DNA of 64,000 bases from Micromonospora yangpuensis (GTDB taxonomy: Bacteria > Actinomycetota > Actinomycetes > Mycobacteriales > Micromonosporaceae): assembly GCF_900091615.1 (NCBI RefSeq), contig NZ_FMIA01000002.1, forward strand, positions 1,178,001-1,242,000, written 5' to 3'. Under the pieces are notes generated by a model that made no database searches, was not told the origin of the DNA, and saw only the letters and a list, made by a program, of their open reading frames with translations. Positions 25,361 through 37,757 of this stretch are shown here, in pieces (position 1 is the stretch's first letter; every line of letters starts with the position of its first letter). The position numbers and the translations under genes are program-made.

Positions 25361-25891
25361 ATGTCTGTTGGCTTTGCACTGTTGGGCCTGCTGGAGCACG
25401 GACCCCGGCACGGCTACGAGTTGAAACGCTCCTACGACGACCAGTTCGGTCACGGCCGGTCGCTGCACTACGGGCAGGTCTACGCGACCCTGGCCCGGCT
25501 GCTGAAGAACGGCCTCGTGGAGGTGGAGTCCGAGCCCGGTGACGGCCCGGACCGCAAGCGGTACGCGATCACCTCGGCCGGTGTCACCGACGTGGAGCAG
25601 TGGCTGAGAAAACCGGAGCAGCCCGAGGCCTACCTGCAGAGCAAGCTCTACACCAAGGTCGTGCTGGCGCTGCTCACCGGCCGGGACGCGACCGACCTGC
25701 TGGACATCCAGCGCGCCGCCCATCTGGGGCAGATGCGGGAGCTGACCAACCGCAAGCTCACCGGTGACCTCGCCGACCAGCTCGTCTGCGACCACGCCCT
25801 GTTCCATCTCGAAGCCGACCTGCGTTGGCTGGAGCTGACCGCCGCCCGGCTGGACCAGCTCAGCGCCCAGGTGCGGAAGGGGAACCGATGA
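25361..25891 (+). CDS. PadR family transcriptional regulator
   Basis: 176 residues. N-terminal winged helix with FALLGLLEHGPRHGYELKRSYDDQFG, LHYGQVYATLARLLKNGLVEVE and PDRKRYAITSAGVTDVEQWL; the C-terminal half is the vinculin-like dimerisation helix bundle (Vir_act_alpha_C type). The ATG at 25361 is seven bases after TATAGT. The stop overlaps the ABC ATPase start (ATGA), so it is the first gene of a three-gene unit. PadR proteins commonly repress an adjacent exporter and are released by its substrate; here a palindrome lies over the promoter. Confidence 0.92.
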   Translation: MSVGFALLGLLEHGPRHGYELKRSYDDQFGHGRSLHYGQVYATLARLLKNGLVEVESEPGDGPDRKRYAITSAGVTDVEQWLRKPEQPEAYLQSKLYTKVVLALLTGRDATDLLDIQRAAHLGQMRELTNRKLTGDLADQLVCDHALFHLEADLRWLELTAARLDQLSAQVRKGNR

Positions 25892-26583
25892 CCGTCCCGA
25901 CGACCGACGCGCCGCTGCTGGCGGCGGAGGACCTGACCAAGGTCTTCGGTGCCACCCAGGCCCTGAGCGGCGCATCCCTGCGGGTGTACGCCGGTGAGGT
26001 GCTGGCCCTGATGGGGCCCTCCGGGTCCGGCAAGTCCACCCTGCTGCACTGCCTCGCCGGGATCGTCGCTCCCGACGCCGGCCGGGTCAGCTACGCCGGC
26101 CGGGACCTGTTCGCCGGCTCCGACGCCGAGCGCAGCGCCCTGCGCCGTACCGACTTCGGGTTCGTCTTCCAGTTCGGTCAGCTGGTGCCCGAGCTGACCT
26201 GCCTGGAGAACGTGGCGCTGCCGCTGCGGCTGGCCGGCACGCGGCGCAAGGAGGCGGCCCGGCGGGCGGCGGCCCTGCTGGCCCGGCTGGAGGTCGCCGA
26301 GGTGGCGGACAAGCGCCCCGGCGAGGCCTCCGGTGGGCAGGGCCAACGGGTCGCGGTGGCGCGTGCGCTGGTCACCGGCCCCAAGGTGATCTTCGCGGAC
26401 GAGCCGACCGGCGCACTCGACTCCCTCAACGGCGAACGGGTGATGCAGCTGTTCGTCACGGCCGCCCGGGAGACCGGCGCGGCGGTCGTGCTGGTGACCC
26501 ACGAGGCGCGGGTGGCGGCGTACTCCGACCGGGAGGTCGTGGTCCGCGACGGCAAGGTCCGGGCCCCGGAGTACGCCCGATGA
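25888..26583 (+). CDS. ABC transporter ATP-binding protein (MacB/LolD type)
   Basis: 231 residues. Walker A GPSGSGKSTLLHCLAG, Q-loop FVFQFGQLVPELTCLENVALPL, a signature with the leading Leu replaced (ASGGQGQRVAVARAL) and Walker B VIFADEPTGALDSLNGE, then H-loop VLVTHEARVAA. The Q-loop and TGALD pattern place it with the FtsE/LolD/MacB group that powers FtsX-type permeases. ATG overlaps the PadR stop and its own stop overlaps the permease start (both ATGA), so all three are translationally coupled. Confidence 0.94.
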   Translation: MTVPTTDAPLLAAEDLTKVFGATQALSGASLRVYAGEVLALMGPSGSGKSTLLHCLAGIVAPDAGRVSYAGRDLFAGSDAERSALRRTDFGFVFQFGQLVPELTCLENVALPLRLAGTRRKEAARRAAALLARLEVAEVADKRPGEASGGQGQRVAVARALVTGPKVIFADEPTGALDSLNGERVMQLFVTAARETGAAVVLVTHEARVAAYSDREVVVRDGKVRAPEYAR

Positions 26584-28871
26584 GCGCCCCCGGCCGGCGC
26601 GGCCCGACGGCGTGGCTCCACGACCTGTTACTCGGGGTACGGCTCAGCGTGGCCGGCGGTCCGACCGGCTGGGCCCGGCTGGCGATGACCGCGGTCGGGG
26701 TGGGGCTGGGCGTGGCGATGCTGCTGACCGCCACCGCGTTGCCCACCGTCGGGCTGGCCCGCTCCGACCGGAGCGAGGGACGGGACCCGGGCCCCGACGT
26801 GACGGCGGCCGGCCCGGACACCCTGCTCTACGCCGAGGCCGACACCGACTGGCGTGAGCTCCGCGTCGAGGGGCTGCTCGTGCAACCCGAGGGTGGTCAG
26901 GCGCCGGTCCCACCCGGGTTGAGCCGGCTGCCCGCCCCCGGCGAGATGGTCGTCTCGCCGGACCTCGCCGAGCTGCTGGCCTCCCCGGACGCCCGCCTGC
27001 TGGTCGAGCGGCTGGATGCCACGGTGGTCGGCACCATCGCCCCGGAGGGCCTCGCCGGCCCCCGCGACCTCTACTACTTCCGCGGTGCCGACTCGCTGGC
27101 AGCCGGCTCCTTCGGCGTGAGCCGGACGGACACCTTCGGTGGCGGTGGCGGCCCGGGAGACAGCGGCAGCCTGCCGGCGGTGCTGCTGGTGCTCTCCCTA
27201 CTCGGGGTGGTCGTCCTGCTCCTACCCGTCATGATCTTCGTGACCACCGCCGTACGCTTCGGCAGCGAGGCCCGGGACCGGCAGCTGGCCGCGATCCGAC
27301 TGGTCGGCGCGGACACCACCATGACCCGCCGGATCGCCGCCGGGGAAACCCTGGTCGGGGCGTTGCTGGGGATGGTCGTCGGCGCGTTGCTCTTCTTCGG
27401 CGTCGGTCGGCTGGTCGGTGAACTCCTCCCGGTCAGGTTCAGCTTCTTCCCCGCCGACCTGCGGCCGGTGCCCGCCCTGGTGGCCCTGGTCGTCCTGGCC
27501 GTGCCGACCGCCGCCGTGCTGGTCACCCTCTCCGCGTTGCGGCGGGTGATGATCGAACCGTTAGGTGTGGTGCGGCGGGGTCGTGAGCGCCGTCGTCAGC
27601 TCTGGTGGCGGCTGCTGCCCCCGGCGCTCGGCCTGCTGCTGCTCGCCCCGCTGACCGGCCGGATGTCCGAGGTCACCGGCGAGCTGGTCGAGGTACAGGT
27701 CGTCGCGGGGATCACCCTGCTGCTGCTCGGCCTGGTGCTGCTGCTGCCCTGGGTGGTCCAGTCGGTGGTCCGTCGGCTCGGGGGCGGGGGTGTGGCGTGG
27801 CAACTCGCCGTGCGTCGACTCCAACTCGACAGCGACACGGCGGTCCGGGCGGTCTCCGGCATCGCCGTCTCGGTGGCCGGCATCATCGCCGTGCAGGGCG
27901 TGCTCGGGGCCGGGCAGCTCGCCGCGATCGGCCGGTACGGCGACACCAGCCAGTTCCAGGCCTCCGTGTCGACCTACCGCGAGCCGGCGGACCGGCTGGC
28001 CGGCCAGGTCGCCACGGCCCTCGCGGAGGCCCCCGGCGTGGGTCCGGTCACTGCGGTCTCCCAACTGCGCACCAGTCCGGACACGCCGGCCTACGTGGAG
28101 ATGTGGATCGCCGACTGCGACGGTCTGCGACACTACGCCGACCTGCCGAGCTGCGCCGACGGGGACAGCTTCGTCGCCAGCGGTCGGGAGCGCCCGGAGG
28201 TCGCCCCCGGGGCGACCGTCACCTTCGACACCGACGGCGACCAGACCAGGTGGACGGTGCCGGCCGACATGCGCGCGGTCGAGCAGTACGACAAGCTTGT
28301 CATGGCGGACCTGCTGGTCACCCCGGGCGCGCTGGGCGCGCCCGCGCCAGAGCCGGTCACGTACCTCGCCGGGTTGGACGGCACCGACCCGGACGCGATC
28401 GAGCAGCTGCGCACCGCCGTCTACCGGATCGACCCGCTCGCCTTCGTCACGGGCTTCGCGCGGCCCGGCAACGGCCTGCTCGGTGACTTCGAACAGGCGC
28501 TGCAGGTGGGGGCGATAGCGCTGCTGCTGATCATCGGGGCGAGCCTGCTGGTCAACGTCCTGGAACAGCTCCGCGAGCGCCGGCGGCTGCTGGCCGTGCT
28601 CACCGCCTTCGGCACCCGACGCCGGACCCTCTCCGGATCGGTGCTCTACCAGGTGGCGATCCCGGTGCTGCTCGGGCTGGCCCTGGCCGTCGTCACCGGC
28701 GGAGGGCTGGGCGCGCTGCTGCTCGCCATGGTGGACGAGCCGATCGTCTTCAACTGGGCGGCGATCGCCGGTGTCTCGGGCACGGCAGCGCTGGTGGTGC
28801 TGGCCGTCACCGCCGCCAGCCAGCCGCTGCTGTGGCGACTCACCCGGCCCGACGGGTTACGCAGTGAGTGA
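26580..28871 (+). CDS. FtsX-like ABC transporter permease
   Basis: 763 residues. TM1 about 24-46, a periplasmic segment, then three FtsX helices around 200-335 (VLLVLSLLGVVVLLLPVMIFV and following), a second membrane cluster around 345-480, a second extracytoplasmic domain and three C-terminal helices around 640-755. RQLAAIRLVGADTTMTRRIAAGE is the coupling motif. It likely exports a hydrophobic compound, peptide or lipid with the adjacent ATPase; the substrate is unknown. The codons for PDGLRSE and the stop are part of a 47-bp tandem duplication that runs into the neighbouring gene. Confidence 0.9.
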   Translation: MSAPGRRGPTAWLHDLLLGVRLSVAGGPTGWARLAMTAVGVGLGVAMLLTATALPTVGLARSDRSEGRDPGPDVTAAGPDTLLYAEADTDWRELRVEGLLVQPEGGQAPVPPGLSRLPAPGEMVVSPDLAELLASPDARLLVERLDATVVGTIAPEGLAGPRDLYYFRGADSLAAGSFGVSRTDTFGGGGGPGDSGSLPAVLLVLSLLGVVVLLLPVMIFVTTAVRFGSEARDRQLAAIRLVGADTTMTRRIAAGETLVGALLGMVVGALLFFGVGRLVGELLPVRFSFFPADLRPVPALVALVVLAVPTAAVLVTLSALRRVMIEPLGVVRRGRERRRQLWWRLLPPALGLLLLAPLTGRMSEVTGELVEVQVVAGITLLLLGLVLLLPWVVQSVVRRLGGGGVAWQLAVRRLQLDSDTAVRAVSGIAVSVAGIIAVQGVLGAGQLAAIGRYGDTSQFQASVSTYREPADRLAGQVATALAEAPGVGPVTAVSQLRTSPDTPAYVEMWIADCDGLRHYADLPSCADGDSFVASGRERPEVAPGATVTFDTDGDQTRWTVPADMRAVEQYDKLVMADLLVTPGALGAPAPEPVTYLAGLDGTDPDAIEQLRTAVYRIDPLAFVTGFARPGNGLLGDFEQALQVGAIALLLIIGASLLVNVLEQLRERRRLLAVLTAFGTRRRTLSGSVLYQVAIPVLLGLALAVVTGGGLGALLLAMVDEPIVFNWAAIAGVSGTAALVVLAVTAASQPLLWRLTRPDGLRSE

Positions 28872-28942
28872 CCCCGGCACCGGCCCACCCACGGGCCGAC
28901 GGGCTGCGCCGCGAGTGACCCCGGCACCGGCTCACCACCCCA
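28849..28942. repeat. 47-bp tandem duplication spanning the ends of two convergent genes
   Basis: Unit 1 (28849-28895) encodes PDGLRSE-stop of the permease. Unit 2 (from 28896) repeats CCGACGGG, GAGTGACCCCGGCACCGGC and CACC with a few changes, and would read PDGLRRE-stop. Unit 2 also covers the last codons and stop codon of the convergent phosphosugar mutase gene. Confidence 0.75.
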
Positions 28943-30650
28943 GGGCCGTGGCCACCTCGGCGCGCAGGGCGCGCAGCGCGGCGTCCGCGCGCTGGCGGGC
29001 CGCGCCGAGGTCGCCGCCGTCGACCGGTTCCACCACCTCCAGGTACGCCTTGAGCTTCGGCTCGGTGCCCGACGGTCGGACCACCACCCGGGCGGTTCCG
29101 GTACGCAGGATCACCACGTCGGCGTCGGGCAGCAGGTCCTCCGCCGAGGTGACCGGTGCGCCGAGCAGACTCTGCGGGGTGTGCTGCCGGAGTCGGGCCA
29201 TCGCGTCGGCGATCTGCGTCAGATCGGTCACCCGGACGGAGAGCTGGTCGGTCTGGTGCACGCCGAACTCGGCCGCCAGCTCGTCCAGCCGGTCGGTGAG
29301 CGTCCGCCCCTGCGCCTTCAGCCCGGCAGCCAACTCGGCGACGGTCAGCGCGGCGGTGATGCCGTCCTTGTCGCGTACGTGGTCCGGGGCGACGCAGTAG
29401 CCGAGCGCCTCCTCGTACCCGTAGGCCAGCGGGTCGGCGCCGTCACCAGCCCGGACGATCCACTTGAACCCGGTGAGCGTCTCGGCGTACGGCCGGTCCC
29501 GGGCCGCGCACATCGCCTTGAGCAGGGACGACGAGACGATGGTGGTGGCGAAGCAGCCCTGGACGCCCCGGCGCATCAGGTGGTCGGCGAGGAGCACCCC
29601 CACCTCGTCCCCGCGCAGCATCCGCCAGGCCGACCCCGCCCCGGCACTGTCTGCCGCCCCGGCACTGCCTGCCGCCCCGGCACCGGCGGGTTGGCGGACG
29701 ACGACGGCGCAGCGGTCCGCGTCCGGGTCGTTGGCGATGGCCAGGTCCGCGCCGGTGGCCTCGGCGAGCGCCACGAGGCGGTCCACCGCGCCGGGCTCCT
29801 CCGGGTTGGGGAAGGCGACCGTCGGGAAGGCCGGATCCGGCTCGGCCTGGTCCGGCACGATCCCGGGGATGCCGAAGCCGGCCCGGGCGAAGGCGGCGGT
29901 CAACACGGCGGCACCTACCCCGTGCAGCGGGGTGTACGCCACGGCCAGGTCACGCGGGCCGCCCGGGGCGACCACCGCAGCGGCCCACTCCACGTACCCG
30001 GTCGTCAGGTCGTCGCCGAGCAGCTCACCGGTCGGACCTAGCGGCACCTCGGTGAGCGGGCCGACGGCCCGGATGGCCACCTCGATCCCGGTGTCGGCCG
30101 GCGGCACGATCTGCGCCCCGGCACCGGTGGCACCGCCCAGCTCGGCACCGAGGTAGACCTTGTAGCCGTTGTCCTGCGGCGGGTTGTGGCTGGCGGTGAC
30201 CATCACACCGGCCGCCGCGCCGAAGTGACGGACCGCGTACGCGAGGACCGGGGTGGGCAGCGGTCGGGGCAGCACCAGCGCCGGGCGGCCCGCCCCGGTG
30301 GCGACCTGGGCGGTGCGGAGCGCGAACTCGTGCGAGCCGCGCCGGGCGTCGTACCCGATCACCAGCGGGCCGGTGGCACCCTGGGCGGCGAGCCAGCCGA
30401 CCAGGCCGGCGGCGGCTCGGGTGACCACGGCCAGGTTCATGCCGTTGGGGCCGGCGCGCAGCGGGCCCCGCAGCCCGGCGGTGCCGAAGGTCAGCGGCCC
30501 GGCGAAGCGGTCGGCCAGCTCGGCGGCGCTGTCCGGCAGCCGGTCGAGCAGGGCCCGCAGCTCGTCCTGGCTGGCCGGGTCGGGGTCGTCGGCGAGCCAG
30601 CGTTGAGCCTGCCCGCGAAGGTCGTCGATGTCAGTGGTGTCCGCCGCCAT
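28932..30650 (-). CDS. Phospho-sugar mutase (phosphoglucomutase/phosphomannomutase family)
   Basis: 572 residues. The phosphoserine loop is TASHNPPQDNGYK with Ser154; the metal loop is NDPDADRCAVV; the sugar-binding loop is GYEEALGYC; and the phosphate-binding loop is RPSGTEPKLKAY. The order and length match actinobacterial phospho-sugar mutases related to PgmB/phosphopentomutase-like enzymes, so the substrate could be glucose-, mannose- or pentose-1-phosphate. A role in ribose/deoxyribose-1-phosphate salvage would fit the deoA/deoC genes nearby but is only inferred. A Gly/Ala/Ser repeat (DNA 29636-29695) is inserted near the middle. Confidence 0.88.
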   Translation of the reverse strand: MAADTTDIDDLRGQAQRWLADDPDPASQDELRALLDRLPDSAAELADRFAGPLTFGTAGLRGPLRAGPNGMNLAVVTRAAAGLVGWLAAQGATGPLVIGYDARRGSHEFALRTAQVATGAGRPALVLPRPLPTPVLAYAVRHFGAAAGVMVTASHNPPQDNGYKVYLGAELGGATGAGAQIVPPADTGIEVAIRAVGPLTEVPLGPTGELLGDDLTTGYVEWAAAVVAPGGPRDLAVAYTPLHGVGAAVLTAAFARAGFGIPGIVPDQAEPDPAFPTVAFPNPEEPGAVDRLVALAEATGADLAIANDPDADRCAVVVRQPAGAGAAGSAGAADSAGAGSAWRMLRGDEVGVLLADHLMRRGVQGCFATTIVSSSLLKAMCAARDRPYAETLTGFKWIVRAGDGADPLAYGYEEALGYCVAPDHVRDKDGITAALTVAELAAGLKAQGRTLTDRLDELAAEFGVHQTDQLSVRVTDLTQIADAMARLRQHTPQSLLGAPVTSAEDLLPDADVVILRTGTARVVVRPSGTEPKLKAYLEVVEPVDGGDLGAARQRADAALRALRAEVATALGW

Positions 30651-30699
30651 CTGATGTTGATAGCACGACGGCGGACCGCCACGTGTCGCCCCCGGCAGC

Positions 30700-33045
<2,346 letters not shown>

Positions 33046-33194
33046 AACCCCCCTATCTTGCTTGTTCCGACGCCCGATGCGAAACCCGGCGCGACGGACG
33101 TTTACTGAAACGATGGTCCCGACCCGGGGGTTCACCTCCGGTGTCGGCGGCGTGATGTGCGCAATCCCTCACCCGGCTGACCAGCTGAGCGGCC

Positions 33195-33200
33195 TACCAT
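33195..33200 (+). promoter_or_regulatory. Probable -10 hexamer of the acyl-CoA mutase gene (leaderless)
   Basis: TACCAT is followed by six bases and ATG at 33207; no ribosome-binding site. Confidence 0.45.
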
Positions 33201-33206
33201 CCGGTG

Positions 33207-34790
<1,584 letters not shown>

Positions 34791-35065
34791 CCCCGGTACG
34801 GGTCGCGCAGGGCGCCGGTCGAGGTGATGATCGTGAGCGCACGGGGTAATCCGATCGGGTGAAGCGGGACGCACAGCGTGTGCGGTCGAGCCGGGGTCCG
34901 GCGTGTGAGCGTCGGGGCTCCGCTGTTGCCGGGTGTCGTCGGGTAATTGTCGGAGGGTCACTCTCCTAGAGCGGCCAATGCGACAATTCGGCACGACGAT
35001 CGTTGGTCCTCGGTACCGATTTGGTGATTGCCGGCCGGTTACGCGTTGTAGGAGGTGTGGGGCAG
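34791..35065. other. Intergenic region before the M20 amidohydrolase
   Basis: 275 bp without a gene. The second half is less GC-rich than its surroundings. GGTAATTGTCGGAGGGTCACTCTCCTAG-like sequence near 34944-34970 contains a GAGGGTCACTCTC imperfect palindrome that could be a promoter or operator; nothing else is evident. Confidence 0.35.
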
Positions 35066-36508
35066 ATGACCGCCTTGAACCCCGATCTACCTGCTGTCCC
35101 GCAGATTGTCGACCCCTCTCACCAGGGCGTACGTGACGCTTTGCGGTCTGATCACTACCGGAACGAGGTTGCGCAGCGTCACCGTCGGCGGTCTAGGCTG
35201 TCTGCTGTCCCACCCGAAGATCCATCCATTTCTAGTGATCGAGAATTCGACGTGACGAGTGCTTTGACGCTGCCCGGTGCCGGCCAACTCGGCTCGGATC
35301 CGCAGCTTCCAGCCGGGTCCCAGCCGCTGCCCTTCGAGCTCGACCACCTGCTCGCCCGCCGGGTGCCGGGGCTGATCGCCACCCGCCGTCACATCCACTC
35401 CCACCCGGAGCTCTCCGGCACGGAGTTCGAGACCGCGGCGCTGGTCGCCCGGGAGCTTTCCCTCGCCGGGCTGCACCCCCGGCTGCTGCCCAAGGGCAAC
35501 GGCGTGATCTGCGACATCGACGGCCGCCCCGACGGTCCGGTGGTGGCCCTGCGGGCCGACATCGACGCGCTGCCGCTGACCGACGCCAAGGACGTGCCGT
35601 ACCGCTCGACGGTCGACGGGGTCTGCCACGCCTGCGGGCACGACGTGCACACCACCGTGCTGCTCGGGGTCGGCATGCTGCTGGCCCAGCTCGCGGACGC
35701 CGGCCAGCTGGACGGTCGGGTCCGGCTGCTCTTCCAGCCGGCCGAGGAGATCCTGCCCTGCGGGTCGCTGGAGGTCATCGAGGCCGGCGGGCTGGAGGAC
35801 GTGGTCCAGATCTTCGCCCTGCACTGCGACCCGAACCAGCCGGTGGGCAAGGTCGGCCTGCGGGTCGGCCCGATCACCGCTGCCGCCGACAACGTCACCG
35901 TCCGGCTCAGCGGACCGGGCGGGCACACCGCCCGCCCGCACCTCACCGTCGACCTGGTCGACGCCCTCGGCCGGCTGGTCACCGAGGTGCCGGCCCTGGT
36001 CAGTCGCCGGGTACCGGCGAACAGCGGCCTGCTGCTGGTCTTCGGCCACGCCGCCGCCGGCACCCGGAACAACGTCATCCCCTCCGAGGCCTCCGCCTCC
36101 GGCACCCTGCGGGTGATGGACCGCGACACCTGGGAGCTCGCCCCCAAGATCGTGTCCCAGGTGGTCCGGGACGTGATCGCCCCGACCGGGGCCACCGTCG
36201 ACCTGGAGTACCTGCGCGGACGTCCCCCGGTCAGCAACGACGCCCGCGCCATCGACGTGCTCACCGCCGCCACCGCCGCCGCGCTCGGCCCCGAGGGGGT
36301 CGCCGAGACCCCGCAGAGCATGGGCGGCGAGGACTTCTCCTGGTACCTGGAGCACGTTCCCGGCGCGCTGGCCCGGCTCGGCGTCGGCCGGACCGGCCCC
36401 AACGTCGACCTGCACCGCCCCACCTTCGACGTCGACGAGCGGGCCATCCCGGCCGGCGTCCGGGTCCTGGTACAGACCGCCCTGCGGGCCCTGGCAGCGG
36501 CTCGCTGA
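35066..36508 (+). CDS. M20-family amidohydrolase/peptidase
   Basis: 480 residues from ATG 35066, which has AGGAGGTG eight bases upstream; a GTG at 35252 (418 residues) gives the usual family length but has no good ribosome site. Metal and catalytic residues: LRADIDALPL, CHACGHDVHTTVLLG, PAEEILPCGSLEVI; the lid domain has GPGGHTARPHLTVD. It belongs to the M20D group that hydrolyses N-acyl amino acids or similar amides in the cytosol. The first 62 residues are Arg/Pro-rich, encoded by DNA with low GC at third codon positions, and look unlike the rest. A long hairpin follows the stop codon. Confidence 0.8.
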   Translation: MTALNPDLPAVPQIVDPSHQGVRDALRSDHYRNEVAQRHRRRSRLSAVPPEDPSISSDREFDVTSALTLPGAGQLGSDPQLPAGSQPLPFELDHLLARRVPGLIATRRHIHSHPELSGTEFETAALVARELSLAGLHPRLLPKGNGVICDIDGRPDGPVVALRADIDALPLTDAKDVPYRSTVDGVCHACGHDVHTTVLLGVGMLLAQLADAGQLDGRVRLLFQPAEEILPCGSLEVIEAGGLEDVVQIFALHCDPNQPVGKVGLRVGPITAAADNVTVRLSGPGGHTARPHLTVDLVDALGRLVTEVPALVSRRVPANSGLLLVFGHAAAGTRNNVIPSEASASGTLRVMDRDTWELAPKIVSQVVRDVIAPTGATVDLEYLRGRPPVSNDARAIDVLTAATAAALGPEGVAETPQSMGGEDFSWYLEHVPGALARLGVGRTGPNVDLHRPTFDVDERAIPAGVRVLVQTALRALAAAR

Positions 36509-36549
36509 CCGTCGGGCCCGTGCTCGCTCCGCGCTCCACCAAGCTCTAG

Positions 36550-36594
36550 ATCTTGGACACTTACCGTCCAAATAGGACGGTAAGTGTCCAAGAT
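36550..36594. terminator. Perfect 20-bp stem-loop between convergent genes
   Basis: ATCTTGGACACTTACCGTCC (36550-36569), loop AAATA, and its exact reverse complement (36575-36594). It lies 41 bases after the M20 stop and directly abuts the stop codon (36595-36597) of the convergent DUF4349 gene, so it can serve both transcripts. It is unusually AT-rich and long for a chromosomal terminator in this genome. Confidence 0.85.
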
Positions 36595-37641
36595 TCACTT
36601 CGGGTCGTACCCTGAGGGTTGGGTGGGGGGTGCGGGGGGCGGGGTGGGTGCGCCTGTCGGGGTGGGTGTGGGGGGCGGGGTGGGGGTGGGGGTTTGGGTG
36701 GGCGGGGCCAGCCCGAAGCGGGTGGGCGGCCCGCCCGGTGGGGGCGGCGTCGACCGCTTCCGGCGGCGCAGCCACACGACCAGTGCCCCTACCGGTACGC
36801 CGAGCACGATGAGCCACGGCAGCAGTGCGCCCAGCACGGTCAACAGGACCGTCACCGATATCCCGAAGACCCGCCAGCCGGCGCGCAGGCCGGCCAGGAA
36901 GCCCGTCTCGGACTCCTCCTCGGCGGTGCTCGCGTCCGCCCCGACCAGGGTCACCGTGATGGTGGAGAGCGCCGTCAGGTCCGCCAGCCGGCGCTTCTTC
37001 GCCTCCAGCGAGGCCAGGTCGGCCTCCCGCCGGGCCAGTTCGCTCTCCAGGGTGACCAGGTCGCTTATCGACTCCGCGCGGGCCAGCAGCCGTCGGGCGC
37101 TCTCCACCCGGGCCCGCTGGGTGGCGATCCGCGCATCGAGGTCGACCACCGCCTCGGTGACGTCCTCGGTGCTGATCCGCCGGGACTCCTGCCGGCCCAG
37201 GCCGGCGAGCTGGTCGAGGATCGAGGTGAACTTCTCCGCGGGTACCCGAAGTTGCAGTTCGGCGCGGGCGTTGCTGCCGGTGCTGTGCCGTTCGTCGGCG
37301 CCGACGAACCCGCCGGCCCCGGTGGCCGCGGCGGCGGCGTCCCGGGCGGCGGCCTCCACGTCGCCGTCCACCCGGACCCGCATCGTTCCGCTGTAGACGA
37401 TCGACCGCTGCTCCACCCGCAGGTCGGTGGCCCCCCGCTCCGGCGGCGGGGCCTCGCCCTCGGCCGGGGCCCGCCCCGCCTCGGGGGCCTGCGGCAGGGC
37501 CGGCTGCGGGGCTGCCGCATCCGACCTGGCGGTGCCCGAATCCTCCGAGCCGCCCCGGCTGCACCCCCCGGCGGCCAGTACCGCTACCAGACCCAGCGCC
37601 GCCAGGGTCCGCACCCGTCGCCGTCTACTGCCTGTCGTCAT
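36595..37641 (-). CDS. DUF4349 lipoprotein
   Basis: 348 residues. Lipoprotein signal peptide with positively charged start and lipobox VLAAGGC (Cys27). The mature part has a Pro/Ala/Glu-rich spacer, then DUF4349: RSIVYSGTMRVRVDGDVEAAA, GGFVGADERH, LRVPAEKFTSILDQLAGLG, a coiled coil about 150-225 rich in Arg/Glu/Leu, and STITVTLVG. A TM helix (VFGISVTVLLTVLGALLPWLIVLG) and a Pro/Thr-rich cytoplasmic tail follow. The tail is encoded by an extremely G-rich plus strand. The family is anchored outside the membrane; its role is unknown. Its stop codon touches a 20-bp stem-loop. Confidence 0.9.
   Translation of the reverse strand: MTTGSRRRRVRTLAALGLVAVLAAGGCSRGGSEDSGTARSDAAAPQPALPQAPEAGRAPAEGEAPPPERGATDLRVEQRSIVYSGTMRVRVDGDVEAAARDAAAAATGAGGFVGADERHSTGSNARAELQLRVPAEKFTSILDQLAGLGRQESRRISTEDVTEAVVDLDARIATQRARVESARRLLARAESISDLVTLESELARREADLASLEAKKRRLADLTALSTITVTLVGADASTAEEESETGFLAGLRAGWRVFGISVTVLLTVLGALLPWLIVLGVPVGALVVWLRRRKRSTPPPPGGPPTRFGLAPPTQTPTPTPPPTPTPTGAPTPPPAPPTQPSGYDPK
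36612..36722 (+). other. G-rich tract with quadruplex potential
   Basis: The plus strand has many GGG to GGGGGG runs separated by one to five bases (GGGTGGGGGG, GGGGGGCGGGG, GGGTGGGGGT). It is the antisense of the Pro/Thr-rich DUF4349 tail codons, so the tract is non-coding on the plus strand and C-rich in the mRNA. Confidence 0.6.
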
Positions 37642-37757
37642 TCCCCGCTCCCGTCCTCGACCCTCGGCGTGCGATACGTCGGACGCGGCGCGGTGCCGCG
37701 CCGGTTCCGGCAGACTGCGCTTCAGGACGTCACGATTGAGTAAATCGAGGAGGAGCG

